Origin: SZUA-35 sp965530755
GTDB lineage: Bacteria; Actinomycetota; Acidimicrobiia; Acidimicrobiales; SZUA-35
Assembly (NCBI GenBank): GCA_965530755.1
Contig: CBESNA010000057.1
Span: 1-28,149, forward strand
Direction of reading: 5' to 3'
Length of the DNA: 28,149 nt
The notes under the pieces are model-generated. The model saw nothing but the letters and a program-made list of their open reading frames with translations, ran no database searches and had not been told where the DNA came from. Below are positions 16,494-23,395 of the stretch, piece by piece. Both the position numbers and the translations under genes were made by a program. The first letter of the stretch is position 1. Each line of letters opens with the position of its first letter.

Positions 16494-16499
16494 TAGGGT
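16494..16499 (+). promoter_or_regulatory. -10 box TAGGGT, leaderless start of the Fpg/Nei gene
   Basis: TAGGGT ends 6 nt before GTG 16506 and no Shine-Dalgarno is present. Confidence 0.6.
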
Positions 16500-16505
16500 C
16501 TTCGC

Positions 16506-17372
16506 GTGCCCGAGATGCCCGAAGTGCAGGCTCACTGTGAGCGGATGACCGAGGCGCTGACCGGCGCCCAGCTCACGGCCTTTCGTCTGATCAACTTCGC
16601 CGGCCTCAAGACGTTCGACCCTCCTGCTGATGCCGCGGTCGGAGCTTCGTTGGTCGGCGTCGAACGCCATGCCAAGTATCTGATGCTTCGGTTCGACAAC
16701 GACGTCACCCATGTCGTGCACCTGATGCAGGGCGGGCGGCTGCGGCCAGACCCGAAACAGTCGAAGAAGCCCAGGAACGGGATCGCCCGCTGGGTGTTCG
16801 AAGGTTCGGACGGCGAGCTGGCTTGGTTGCTGACCGAGGCCGGCACCGAACGCAAGGCCGGCGTGTGGGCGGTGCGAGGCGACCCTCGGGAGCAAGACCC
16901 GCTGCTCGGGCTCGGCCCGGATCCGAGCACCCTCGACCGGGACGAATTCGCAGCCGTGATCGAGGTGCACAGTCGACGACTGCATGGCGTGTTGCGGACG
17001 CAGGGCATCGTGTCGGGACTCGGGCGAATGCTGGCCAACGAGATCCTGTTCGACGCCGGCCTGTCGCCGTTCTCCAATGCGTCGAAGCTCAGCGATGACG
17101 ACATGACGTCGTTGTACGAGTCGACGTTGCGGGTGGTCACTGCGGGAACCGAGTACGAGCGCACGCTCGACGACATCGGCAAGAGCGTGGACCGGCCCTC
17201 GAAGGTGCACAACCGGTCGGGCGAGCCCTGCCTGGGCCGGGGAGATGCGGGCCCGTGCGGCGACACGGTGCACACGGTCGAGTACCGCAAGTACACGGTC
17301 TACTACTGCCCCACCGAACAAACCGGCGGCAAGGTCCTCGCCGACAACACCACCAGCAAGTTCCTCAAGTAG
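16506..17372 (+). CDS. Fpg/Nei-family DNA glycosylase with degenerate zinc finger
   Basis: 288-residue member of the formamidopyrimidine-DNA glycosylase/endonuclease VIII family, which removes oxidised bases through Pro2 and Glu3. The leaderless GTG gives the expected N-terminus MPEMPEV, so both catalytic residues are present. The core includes VERHAKYLMLRF, HLMQGGRL and a helix-two-turn-helix (GLGRMLANEILFDAGLSP) with Arg where E. coli Fpg has Asn. The C-terminal zinc finger is abnormal. The usual first pair C-x2-C is C242-x8-C251 (CLGRGDAGPC), and the second pair reads C268-P-T-E271, with Glu in place of the fourth Cys. I read these codons directly. It may bind zinc with a different ligand or use a zincless fold; the rest of the tail (GGKVLADNTTSKFLK) is intact. 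It is a stand-alone gene, convergent with the NTF2-like gene. Which damaged base it prefers cannot be told. Confidence 0.9.
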   Translation: MPEMPEVQAHCERMTEALTGAQLTAFRLINFAGLKTFDPPADAAVGASLVGVERHAKYLMLRFDNDVTHVVHLMQGGRLRPDPKQSKKPRNGIARWVFEGSDGELAWLLTEAGTERKAGVWAVRGDPREQDPLLGLGPDPSTLDRDEFAAVIEVHSRRLHGVLRTQGIVSGLGRMLANEILFDAGLSPFSNASKLSDDDMTSLYESTLRVVTAGTEYERTLDDIGKSVDRPSKVHNRSGEPCLGRGDAGPCGDTVHTVEYRKYTVYYCPTEQTGGKVLADNTTSKFLK

Positions 17373-17373
17373 C

Positions 17374-17424
17374 CGCAAACCTCGGGTTTGGACCCCACAA
17401 AATCGGGGGTCATAGCCTCGGGTT
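17374..17424 (+). repeat. Stop-codon-adjacent repeat, copy B
   Basis: This 51-bp element begins 1 nt after the Fpg/Nei stop, and its last base overlaps the NTF2-like stop on the other strand. Parts in order are the palindrome AAACCTCGGGTTT (17377-17389), a GACCCC/GGGGTC stem (17391-17396 and 17406-17411), and CCTCGGGTT (17416-17424). It matches copy C at 49 of 51 positions. It fills the whole convergent intergenic space, so it may act as a bidirectional terminator. Confidence 0.75.
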
Positions 17425-17888
17425 CAGGCCCGCTTCGCCTGAAAGGCGTCGAGAGACGCTCGGGTGGTCTTCTGGACCTTCGCCTTGAGGAACGCGGTCC
17501 AGCCCAGGAACTTGCCGGGAGCTCCAAGTGCCTGCGAGGACCACTTCCAGAAGTCGAACTCATCCCTGTGGTCGACGATCTTCCCATCGACGATCGTCAT
17601 CGTCGCCGTCACTTCGTTCCGGACAGGACGTCCGGTCTTGGTGAACGTGTAGTCAGCCACCCACTTCGTCACCGCCGACATGTCAGTCGCCTCGACGATC
17701 GTATGGGTGACCGAGAGGTCGGTGTCGCTCGCGCACAACATCCGCCACATGTCGCCCGGATCGCGGCCGGTGAGGACGCCAAAGGCCGGGTCCTCGAAGA
17801 CGACATCTCCGCTATAGCAGCCGGCCATTGCCTCGCCATCCCGATCGGCAAGTGCGTTGTAGAACATGGTGACGAGTTCGGCTGACAT
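17424..17888 (-). CDS. NTF2-like / SnoaL-type protein
   Basis: 154-residue protein with the NTF2/SnoaL cone fold pattern: an N-terminal helix (ELVTMFYNALADRDGEAMAG), CYSGDVVFEDPAFG, a G-R-D-P-x-D-M-W helix, then strands VTHTIVEATDM, VADYTFTKTGRPVRNEV and a strand with IVDGKIVDHRDEFDFWKWSS. The DG-KI-x-x-H-x-(D/E)-x-(F/W)D block is typical of this superfamily, whose members may be enzymes (cyclase, isomerase, hydratase) or small-ligand binders. No specific function can be assigned. There is no signal peptide. The start ATG 17888 is supported by TAGGCT 6 nt upstream. It is convergent with the Fpg/Nei gene and lies downstream of mdh on the same strand, but separated from it by a hairpin. Confidence 0.85.
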   Translation of the reverse strand: MSAELVTMFYNALADRDGEAMAGCYSGDVVFEDPAFGVLTGRDPGDMWRMLCASDTDLSVTHTIVEATDMSAVTKWVADYTFTKTGRPVRNEVTATMTIVDGKIVDHRDEFDFWKWSSQALGAPGKFLGWTAFLKAKVQKTTRASLDAFQAKRA

Positions 17889-17894
17889 CCGCTG

Positions 17895-17900
17895 AGCCTA
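17895..17900 (-). promoter_or_regulatory. -10 box TAGGCT, leaderless start of the NTF2-like gene
   Basis: TAGGCT on the minus strand ends 6 nt before ATG 17888. It lies just beyond the mdh terminator hairpin, giving this gene its own promoter. Confidence 0.6.
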
Positions 17901-17919
17901 GGTCACTCGGCCGAAACGC

Positions 17920-17950
17920 CGACCGGCGGAGCCGAGAGCTCCGCCGGTCG
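17920..17950 (-). terminator. mdh terminator hairpin
   Basis: Perfect 13-bp stem with arms at 17920-17932 (CGACCGGCGGAGC) and 17938-17950 and a 5-nt loop. Read on the minus strand it begins 64 nt after the mdh stop and is followed by gcgtttcgg, a short T run. A Rho-independent or assisted terminator is likely. Confidence 0.65.
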
Positions 17951-18013
17951 AATCGAGATGTTGCAGTCCCGTTTGTCAGGCGTGCGCAGCGCGAGGCGAC
18001 AGGCTGGCCGGTT

Positions 18014-19003
18014 TCACAGCAGACCGAGGCCCTTCACGGTGTCGCGCTCTTCGACGAGCTCGGCCCAGCTGGCCTCGATCCGTTGCTGGCTGAAGTCGTT
18101 GACCTCGAGCCCCTGGACGATGGCGAAGTCGCCTCCGGAGCAGGTCACCGGGAACGAGGTGACGATGCCTTCCGGTGCTCCGTAGGAGCCGTCCGAGATC
18201 ACCGACATCGAGACCCAGTCACCCTCGTCGGAGCCGAGTGCCCAGTCGTGGAGGTGATCGATCGCAGCGTTCGCTGCCGAGGCCGCCGAGGAGGCCCCCC
18301 GCGCTTCGATGATTGCCCCACCGCGCTTGGCAACGGTCGGGATGAAGTTCTCCTCGAGCCAGCTCTGATCGTTGACCAGCTCGGCAGCGTTCTGACCCTT
18401 CACCTCGCAGTGGAAGATGTCGGGGTACTGCGTCGTGGAGTGGTTGCCCCAGACGGTCATCTTCTTGATGTCGTTGACGGTGGTGCCGGTCTTGGCCGCC
18501 AACTGGCTGAGCGCACGGTTGTGGTCGAGACGGGTCATCGCTTGGATCTGACGAGGATCGATGTCGGGAGCGTTCGACAGAGTGATCAAGGCGTTGGTGT
18601 TGGCGGGGTTGCCGACGACGAGCGCCTTGATCCCCTTGCTGGCACTGCTGTTGATGGCTTTGCCCTGCGGTCCGAAGATGCCGCCGTTGGCCTCGAGCAG
18701 GTCCGCGCGCTCCATACCCGCCTTGCGGGGCATGGCGCCAACGAGCAGGGCGTAGTCGGCATCGCCGAACGCAACGTCGGCGTCGTCGGTGCGGATCATG
18801 CCGGCGAGCAGCGGGAACGCGCAGTCGTCGAGCTCCATCGCTACACCTTCGAGCGCTCCGAGCGCCGGCGTGATCTCGAGCATCTGGAGGATGACGGGCT
18901 GATCGTCGCCCAACAATGCGCCGGATGCGATACGGAAGAGGAGGCTGTAGCCGATCTGGCCTGCAGCTCCGGTGACGGTGACTCGAACGGGTGCCTTGCT
19001 CAC
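18014..19003 (-). CDS. mdh: Malate dehydrogenase (NAD-dependent)
   Basis: 329-residue cytosolic-type malate dehydrogenase that interconverts malate and oxaloacetate in the TCA cycle. The NAD-binding Rossmann motif is TGAAGQIGY (11-19), with an acidic residue after the second strand in MLEITPA. Substrate-binding arginines are R93 and R99 (AMPRKAGMERADLL) and R163. The catalytic pair is D160 (TRLDHNRA) with H188 (VWGNHSTTQYPD). VVGNPANTNAL supplies the usual Asn (N132). Length is normal for this class. GTG 19003 has a good Shine-Dalgarno (AAAGGAG at 19020-19014) 10 nt upstream, and a TACCAT -10 lies about 45 nt upstream. The gene is monocistronic, with its own terminator. Confidence 0.97.
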   Translation of the reverse strand: MSKAPVRVTVTGAAGQIGYSLLFRIASGALLGDDQPVILQMLEITPALGALEGVAMELDDCAFPLLAGMIRTDDADVAFGDADYALLVGAMPRKAGMERADLLEANGGIFGPQGKAINSSASKGIKALVVGNPANTNALITLSNAPDIDPRQIQAMTRLDHNRALSQLAAKTGTTVNDIKKMTVWGNHSTTQYPDIFHCEVKGQNAAELVNDQSWLEENFIPTVAKRGGAIIEARGASSAASAANAAIDHLHDWALGSDEGDWVSMSVISDGSYGAPEGIVTSFPVTCSGGDFAIVQGLEVNDFSQQRIEASWAELVEERDTVKGLGLL

Positions 19004-19048
19004 GACCTGGTCGCTCCTTTGCGCTTGTGCCCTAGGTGGGCGTTTCGC

Positions 19049-19054
19049 ATGGTA
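19049..19054 (-). promoter_or_regulatory. -10 box TACCAT of mdh
   Basis: TACCAT on the minus strand lies 45 nt before the mdh GTG and predicts a leader of about 39 nt that carries the AAAGGAG ribosome-binding site. No clear -35 is seen. Confidence 0.45.
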
Positions 19055-19095
19055 GCCAGACCACCGCGACCCGCACCAAAGGATGCGTCTCGGTC

Positions 19096-19146
19096 AACCC
19101 GAGGCTATGACCCCCGATTCTGTGGGGCCCAAACCCGAGGTTTGCG
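19096..19146 (-). repeat. Stop-codon-adjacent repeat, copy C
   Basis: 51-bp element on the minus strand, beginning 2 nt after the ABC gene stop at 19149. It differs from copy B only at positions 19 and 27 of the element, both A to G. The first change breaks one pair of the GACCCC stem as read in copy B, leaving CCCC/GGGG. It has the same orientation relative to the preceding gene as copies A and B. Confidence 0.75.
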
Positions 19147-19148
19147 AA

Positions 19149-20945
19149 TCAGCGGGTGTTGCCGATCCAGGCGGTGTGCAGGGCTGCGTAGCGACCGCCG
19201 GCTTCGACCAGCTCCGCATGCGGTCCCATCTCCACCAACTCGCCCGCGTCGAACACCATCACGAGGTCGGCCGCCTCCGCCGTCGCCAGCCGGTGGGCGA
19301 TGCTGACCAGCGTCCGTCCCTCGGCCAACTTGCGCAGCGCGGTGGTCAGCGCCTGATCCGTTTCCGGATCGACGGCCGAGGTCGCTTCATCGAGGATGAG
19401 CAGACCGGGGTCGGCCAGGGCCGCTCGCACGAGCGCCACCAGCTGCCGCTCACCGACCGACAGATTGTCGCCCCGCTCCCCGACCCGAGCATCGAGCCCG
19501 CCCGGCAGCTTCTGGATCCACCACGTCAGATCCAGCACCTCGAAGGCCCGGTCGATGTCGTCGTCGGTGGCACCGGGCCGCCCGAAGCGGATGTTCTCCC
19601 GCACCGTCGTGTCGAACAGGAATCCGTCCTGGGGAGCCATCCGGACCGACCGGTGGCGGGACTCGGCGTCCGCGTCCGCGAGCCGCACTCCATTGAGCAG
19701 AACGACACCGGCCGAGGGATCGGCCAGCCGGCACAACAGCTTCGCAAACGTCGTCTTGCCGGAACCGGTCTCGCCGACGATCGCGACGTTCGACCCGGCG
19801 GGGATCGTGACGTTCACCCCGTGGAGCACCGGGGGCCCCGTGCGGTACGAGAACTGCAGCTCCTCGGCAACGACCTCGATTGCGCCGCCCGGAATCTCGA
19901 GACCTTCGATCGGCTCGACCACGTCGGCCGGCTGATCGATCAAGTCGAGGATCTTTCGCCAACCGGCCACGGCGGTCTGGGTCTGATCGAGGGTCTCGCT
20001 CACCTCGGCGATCGGGCCTTGGAGGAGGGTGATCAGGAACAGGCAGGCAACGAGTTCACCGGCCTGGAGATCCCAGGCTTCTCGTTGGGCGATCCCGAGC
20101 ACGAGTGCCGCCGCCAGCGCCAACGCACCGAAGAAGTCGCCGATGGTGAAGGTGAACGCGGTGTACCACTGCGCCTTCACACGAGCCCGGAACCTTCCCT
20201 CGATAGCGACGTCGAGCCGGCGTTGGCTGCGGTCCTCCACGCCGTAGGCCCGCACCACGGCGGCGCCCATGACTGACTCACCAAACGTGGTGACCATCTC
20301 CCCGACTCGGGTGCGGAAAGCGTCGTAGGCGCTCAGTTGACGCACCTGGAGAACGCGCAGGAGCGGGATGACCGGTGCGTAGCAGATCAAGGTGATCAGC
20401 GCGATCTGCCACGAGTAGAACGCAAGCACAGCGAAGGTCCCCAGGATGACCGTGGGATTCACCGTCCACGAGAACAGACCCCATTGCACGAACCGGCTGA
20501 GCGTCTCGGCGTCGCTGGTGACCCTGGCCACCAAAACACCGCGACGGGTGTCGTTGTGGTCTGCGATCGAGAGCTGGTGAACTCGTTCGAAGGCTCGATT
20601 GCGTAGTGCGGCCAGAGCCTGCTGGGCTCGCACGACGAGCCGCCGCTGGGTGAGCCACGAGATCAGGCCGGCCACGAGCACCACCACGAGCGCGACGATG
20701 ACGTTCGTACGCACGATGTCCGGCCGCACCTCGTCACCGAGCACACCCTGGTCGAGCGCCCGCTGGATCACGATCGGCACGACGAGCTTGCCGACAGCAA
20801 TCGATAGTCCCATGAAGAAGGTGGCGACGAGACCCGCTCGGGCCTCGGGTGTCTCAGCGAGGCCGCGGCGCAGCACTTGGAGCGCGCCGTCTCCGTGTTC
20901 CTCGGATGTGATGAAAAGTTCGTCCTCGAACGTCGGTGCCGCCAT
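19149..20945 (-). CDS. ABC exporter half-transporter (canonical ATP-site Walker B and H-loop)
   Basis: 598-residue type IV ABC half-transporter: an N-terminal membrane domain with six helices (about 35-325) and a C-terminal nucleotide-binding domain. Motifs are Walker A GETGSGKTT (391-399), Q439, a degenerate signature LSVGE (495-499) in place of LSGGQ, Walker B LLILDEAT with catalytic E520, and H551 in the H-loop. Its partner gene directly upstream has the opposite set of substitutions, so together they form an asymmetric heterodimeric exporter of the BmrCD/LmrCD/TM287-288 type. The likely substrates are drugs or lipids; the exact one is unknown. ATG 20945 overlaps the partner's TGA by one base, so translation is probably coupled. 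Repeat copy C follows the stop. Confidence 0.93.
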   Translation of the reverse strand: MAAPTFEDELFITSEEHGDGALQVLRRGLAETPEARAGLVATFFMGLSIAVGKLVVPIVIQRALDQGVLGDEVRPDIVRTNVIVALVVVLVAGLISWLTQRRLVVRAQQALAALRNRAFERVHQLSIADHNDTRRGVLVARVTSDAETLSRFVQWGLFSWTVNPTVILGTFAVLAFYSWQIALITLICYAPVIPLLRVLQVRQLSAYDAFRTRVGEMVTTFGESVMGAAVVRAYGVEDRSQRRLDVAIEGRFRARVKAQWYTAFTFTIGDFFGALALAAALVLGIAQREAWDLQAGELVACLFLITLLQGPIAEVSETLDQTQTAVAGWRKILDLIDQPADVVEPIEGLEIPGGAIEVVAEELQFSYRTGPPVLHGVNVTIPAGSNVAIVGETGSGKTTFAKLLCRLADPSAGVVLLNGVRLADADAESRHRSVRMAPQDGFLFDTTVRENIRFGRPGATDDDIDRAFEVLDLTWWIQKLPGGLDARVGERGDNLSVGERQLVALVRAALADPGLLILDEATSAVDPETDQALTTALRKLAEGRTLVSIAHRLATAEAADLVMVFDAGELVEMGPHAELVEAGGRYAALHTAWIGNTR

Positions 20946-22810
20946 CAGGCTGCCTGCTCGTATGCCCGGACGAGCGACTCGTAGCCGGGGTTGGCCAGCA
21001 GCTCGGTATGGGTACCAGCGGCAGCGATCCGTCCACCGTCGAAGTAGAGGACTCGATCCGCCAGTTCGATCGTCGACACCCGCTGCGCCACGACGATGAC
21101 GGTGGCGTCGACCGATCGGCGGAGGTTGGCAAGGATCTGCTGCTCGACCTCGGCGTCGACCGCGCTGGTGGCATCATCGAGGACGAGCAGGCGCGGCCGG
21201 CGGATCAGCGCTCGAGCCAATGCCACACGTTGACGCTGCCCGCCGGAGAGGGTGACTCCCCGCTCACCGACGACGGTGTCGTACCCCTCGGCCAGCTCCT
21301 GGATGAAGACGTCGGCCCGCGCGATCTTGGCAGCGGCTCGCACCTCGGCGTCTGACAGACGACCGGACAGATCGATGTTCGCCCTCACTGAATCGGCAAA
21401 CAGGAACGACTCCTGGAAGACGAGCGCGACCGCATCGGTGCGTTCGATCGGATCGAGGTGGTCGACGGCGACGCCGCCGATTCGGACCACGCCCTCCTCG
21501 GGGGGCAACAAGCCGCACAGCACCGAGCAGAGCGTCGACTTTCCGGCACCCGTCGAGCCGACGATGGCAACGGTCTCCCCGGGATGAATCTCGAGATCGA
21601 CTCCGCTCAGGATCTGGCTGCGATGCTGCTCCACCACGTGGTGTCCGTGGAGGTCTCCACCTGCCGATACATCTTCGAACGAGAACGTGATCCCGTTGAC
21701 CTCGACTCCCAGAGCGCCGGCCGCAAGCGGCTCAGTCGATGTCGGGCTCGGCGGCACCTCGGAATCGAACACTCCGGCCAGTCGCTCGTGGGCGACGACC
21801 GACGGCGGAAGGCTCGTGAGGAAGAACCCGAAGACTCGCATCGGAAAGGACAGAACGCTGAACAACGCAGCGACTTGGACGAGCTCTCCCGGCGTCACGG
21901 CGCCGGCTTGAATACGATATGTGCCGAGCAGGACCACCACGACGATGCCGATGTTCGGCAGGACATCGATGACGGTGTCGAACGCTGCGGTCAGGAACCC
22001 GACTTCGACGCGATCCTTCCGGAGCTCCTCGACTCGCTCACCGAATCGAACACCCTCGGCTTCGGCTCGCCCTAGCGTCTTCACGACGAGCGCCCCGTCG
22101 AAGCTCTCGTGGGCCACCGCCGACACCTTGCCGACGTCGGCCTGGACCCGGGACGCGGGTATCTCGATTCGGCGGCTGTACACGTGGTTCAGGAACGCCA
22201 ACGCAGGGAAGAGGGCAAGAGCCACCGCAGCGAGGAGCGGATCGACCAGCACGAGGCTGATCGCAGAGAAGATCGTGAGGAAGAAGACACCGATCGTGAA
22301 CGGAAGTGGCATCAGCACCTGCGTGGCCATCTCGGCGTCGTTGTCGACGTGGGCCAGCAGTTCACCCGTCGGGCGTTCCTGGTGCCACGACAGCGGGAGT
22401 CGCAGGTACTTCTCCCCCAGCCGGTGGCGATAGGTCCGCTGCACCTCTTCGCCGGCCAGCATGCCGAAGTACCGACGCCCCACGGTGCCGACGATCCGGA
22501 TGACGGTGATGACCGCCAACGCGGCGACTCCCCACCAGACGGTCGAGCCGGTGATCCCCGGCTCCTCGAACGCCGGCAGGACCACGTCGTCGGTGATTCG
22601 GCCGAGCACGACCGCTGAGCCGACGGTTCCGAACGCGAAGATCAGTGCAGCTGAGGCAGCGAGCAGGATCGAACGTGGATGCATGCCGATCATCCGCCGC
22701 AGGAGGAACAGGCCGCGACGGAACATCGAGCGTTGCGCCCACTCGGTGCTGCCGATCGCTCCGGCCTCGATGATGCGCGTCGACGCGTTGGATGTTTGTG
22801 GCCCGGTCAA
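20945..22810 (-). CDS. ABC exporter half-transporter (degenerate ATP-site Walker B and H-loop)
   Basis: 621-residue type IV ABC half-transporter with a membrane domain (about 45-335) and a nucleotide-binding domain. Walker A is GSTGAGKST (418-426), Q466 is the Q-loop, and the signature LSGGQ (521-525) is canonical. Walker B reads LLVLDDAT, with Asp546 in place of the catalytic Glu, and the H-loop His is Gln576 (VAQRVST). In the heterodimer its LSGGQ would complete the partner's active site, while its own Walker residues and the partner's LSVGE form a low-activity site. The start is TTG 22810, chosen because TAGATT ends 7 nt upstream and no other start in the region is better supported; ATG at residue 29 is the alternative. 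It is divergent from padR (230 bp), which may regulate it. Confidence 0.93.
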   Translation of the reverse strand: MTGPQTSNASTRIIEAGAIGSTEWAQRSMFRRGLFLLRRMIGMHPRSILLAASAALIFAFGTVGSAVVLGRITDDVVLPAFEEPGITGSTVWWGVAALAVITVIRIVGTVGRRYFGMLAGEEVQRTYRHRLGEKYLRLPLSWHQERPTGELLAHVDNDAEMATQVLMPLPFTIGVFFLTIFSAISLVLVDPLLAAVALALFPALAFLNHVYSRRIEIPASRVQADVGKVSAVAHESFDGALVVKTLGRAEAEGVRFGERVEELRKDRVEVGFLTAAFDTVIDVLPNIGIVVVVLLGTYRIQAGAVTPGELVQVAALFSVLSFPMRVFGFFLTSLPPSVVAHERLAGVFDSEVPPSPTSTEPLAAGALGVEVNGITFSFEDVSAGGDLHGHHVVEQHRSQILSGVDLEIHPGETVAIVGSTGAGKSTLCSVLCGLLPPEEGVVRIGGVAVDHLDPIERTDAVALVFQESFLFADSVRANIDLSGRLSDAEVRAAAKIARADVFIQELAEGYDTVVGERGVTLSGGQRQRVALARALIRRPRLLVLDDATSAVDAEVEQQILANLRRSVDATVIVVAQRVSTIELADRVLYFDGGRIAAAGTHTELLANPGYESLVRAYEQAA

Positions 22811-22817
22811 GCCCGCG

Positions 22818-22823
22818 AATCTA
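22818..22823 (-). promoter_or_regulatory. -10 box TAGATT, leaderless start of the ABC operon
   Basis: TAGATT on the minus strand ends 7 nt before TTG 22810. No obvious copy of the padR palindrome occurs next to it. Confidence 0.5.
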
Positions 22824-22950
22824 CCCCGATGGAGTCAGGGCGCCGGTGTGAATTCGGGCCGGTTGGCGAGTGGGGAAGCCCGCGTGAGTGGCACCCAGAG
22901 ACAGAACCCGCGCCCCTCGTCGCTCCCAATGGCCCAAAAGAAGAACTAAC

Positions 22951-22979
22951 TCGACAAACTGACTAGTCGGATGTATTGT
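22951..22979 (+). promoter_or_regulatory. padR promoter
   Basis: -35 TCGACA (22951-22956), a 17-bp spacer and -10 TATTGT (22974-22979): the best complete -35/-10 promoter in the window. The spacer contains the 8-bp palindrome GACTAGTC. It predicts a leader of about 55 nt carrying GAGAGG (23026-23031) 9 nt before GTG 23041. Confidence 0.65.
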
Positions 22980-22990
22980 TCGACCAGTAC
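22973..22990. promoter_or_regulatory. Candidate PadR operator
   Basis: GTATTGTTCGACCAGTAC is an 18-bp imperfect palindrome (7 of 9 base pairs symmetric, centred on TCGA) covering the -10 box and the predicted transcription start. A repressor bound here would block padR itself; autoregulation is common in PadR proteins. Confidence 0.5.
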
Positions 22991-23040
22991 CTCGGCAAAC
23001 TGCATAGCTGGGGCGGGAGCGAGACGAGAGGTCGATCCAG

Positions 23041-23394
23041 GTGGCACGACGCAGGGACAAGCGCAGCCAGTGGCTCAAAGGCATCCTCGACCTTTGCGTG
23101 CTCGGGATCCTCGTCGAGGGCGAGGCGTACGGCTACGAGATCGCCGGACGGCTCGCCGACGACGGCATTGGAGAGATCAAGGGGGGAACCCTCTACCCGG
23201 CGCTCACCAAGCTCGAAGACGACGGCTACGTCGTCGCCACGTGGCGTGAGGGCGATGGTGGCCCGAACCGCAAGTACTACCGCATCACCCAGGCCGGTTC
23301 TGCCTACTTGGACCTCGAATCGGCGGGCTGGCAGACCCTCGCCGACTCGGCTGCAGAACTGATGGGTCTGCGCCAACGACTCGAAAGGCACTGA
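23041..23394 (+). CDS. PadR-family transcriptional regulator
   Basis: 117-residue PadR-type winged-helix regulator. The N-terminal wHTH is visible: QWLKGILDLCVLGILVEGEA, then YGYEIAGRL, the recognition-helix region GTLYPALTKLEDDGYV, and the wing WREGDGGPNRKYYRIT. A short C-terminal dimerisation helix (about 85-115) makes it a subfamily-2 (short) PadR, like LmrR. Such regulators often repress multidrug exporter genes and are relieved by ligand. The divergent heterodimeric ABC operon is therefore a plausible target, and the downstream HAAS-type gene is the usual partner. GTG 23041 is preceded by GAGAGG at a 9-nt spacing. Confidence 0.92.
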   Translation: MARRRDKRSQWLKGILDLCVLGILVEGEAYGYEIAGRLADDGIGEIKGGTLYPALTKLEDDGYVVATWREGDGGPNRKYYRITQAGSAYLDLESAGWQTLADSAAELMGLRQRLERH

Positions 23395-23395
23395 C

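Larger units (their letters stand above)
22950..23007 (+). repeat. Pair of 17-bp direct repeats flanking the padR -10 region
   Basis: CTCGACAAACTGACTAG (22950-22966) and CTCGGCAAACTGCATAG (22991-23007) match at 14 of 17 positions and are 41 bp apart, about four helical turns. They lie on both sides of the palindrome at 22973-22990, which suggests a multi-site operator. Confidence 0.5.

Noticed and set aside
18083..19306. 407-codon open frame on the + strand across mdh
   Set aside because: Antisense of malate dehydrogenase, continuing through the mdh promoter and repeat copy C.
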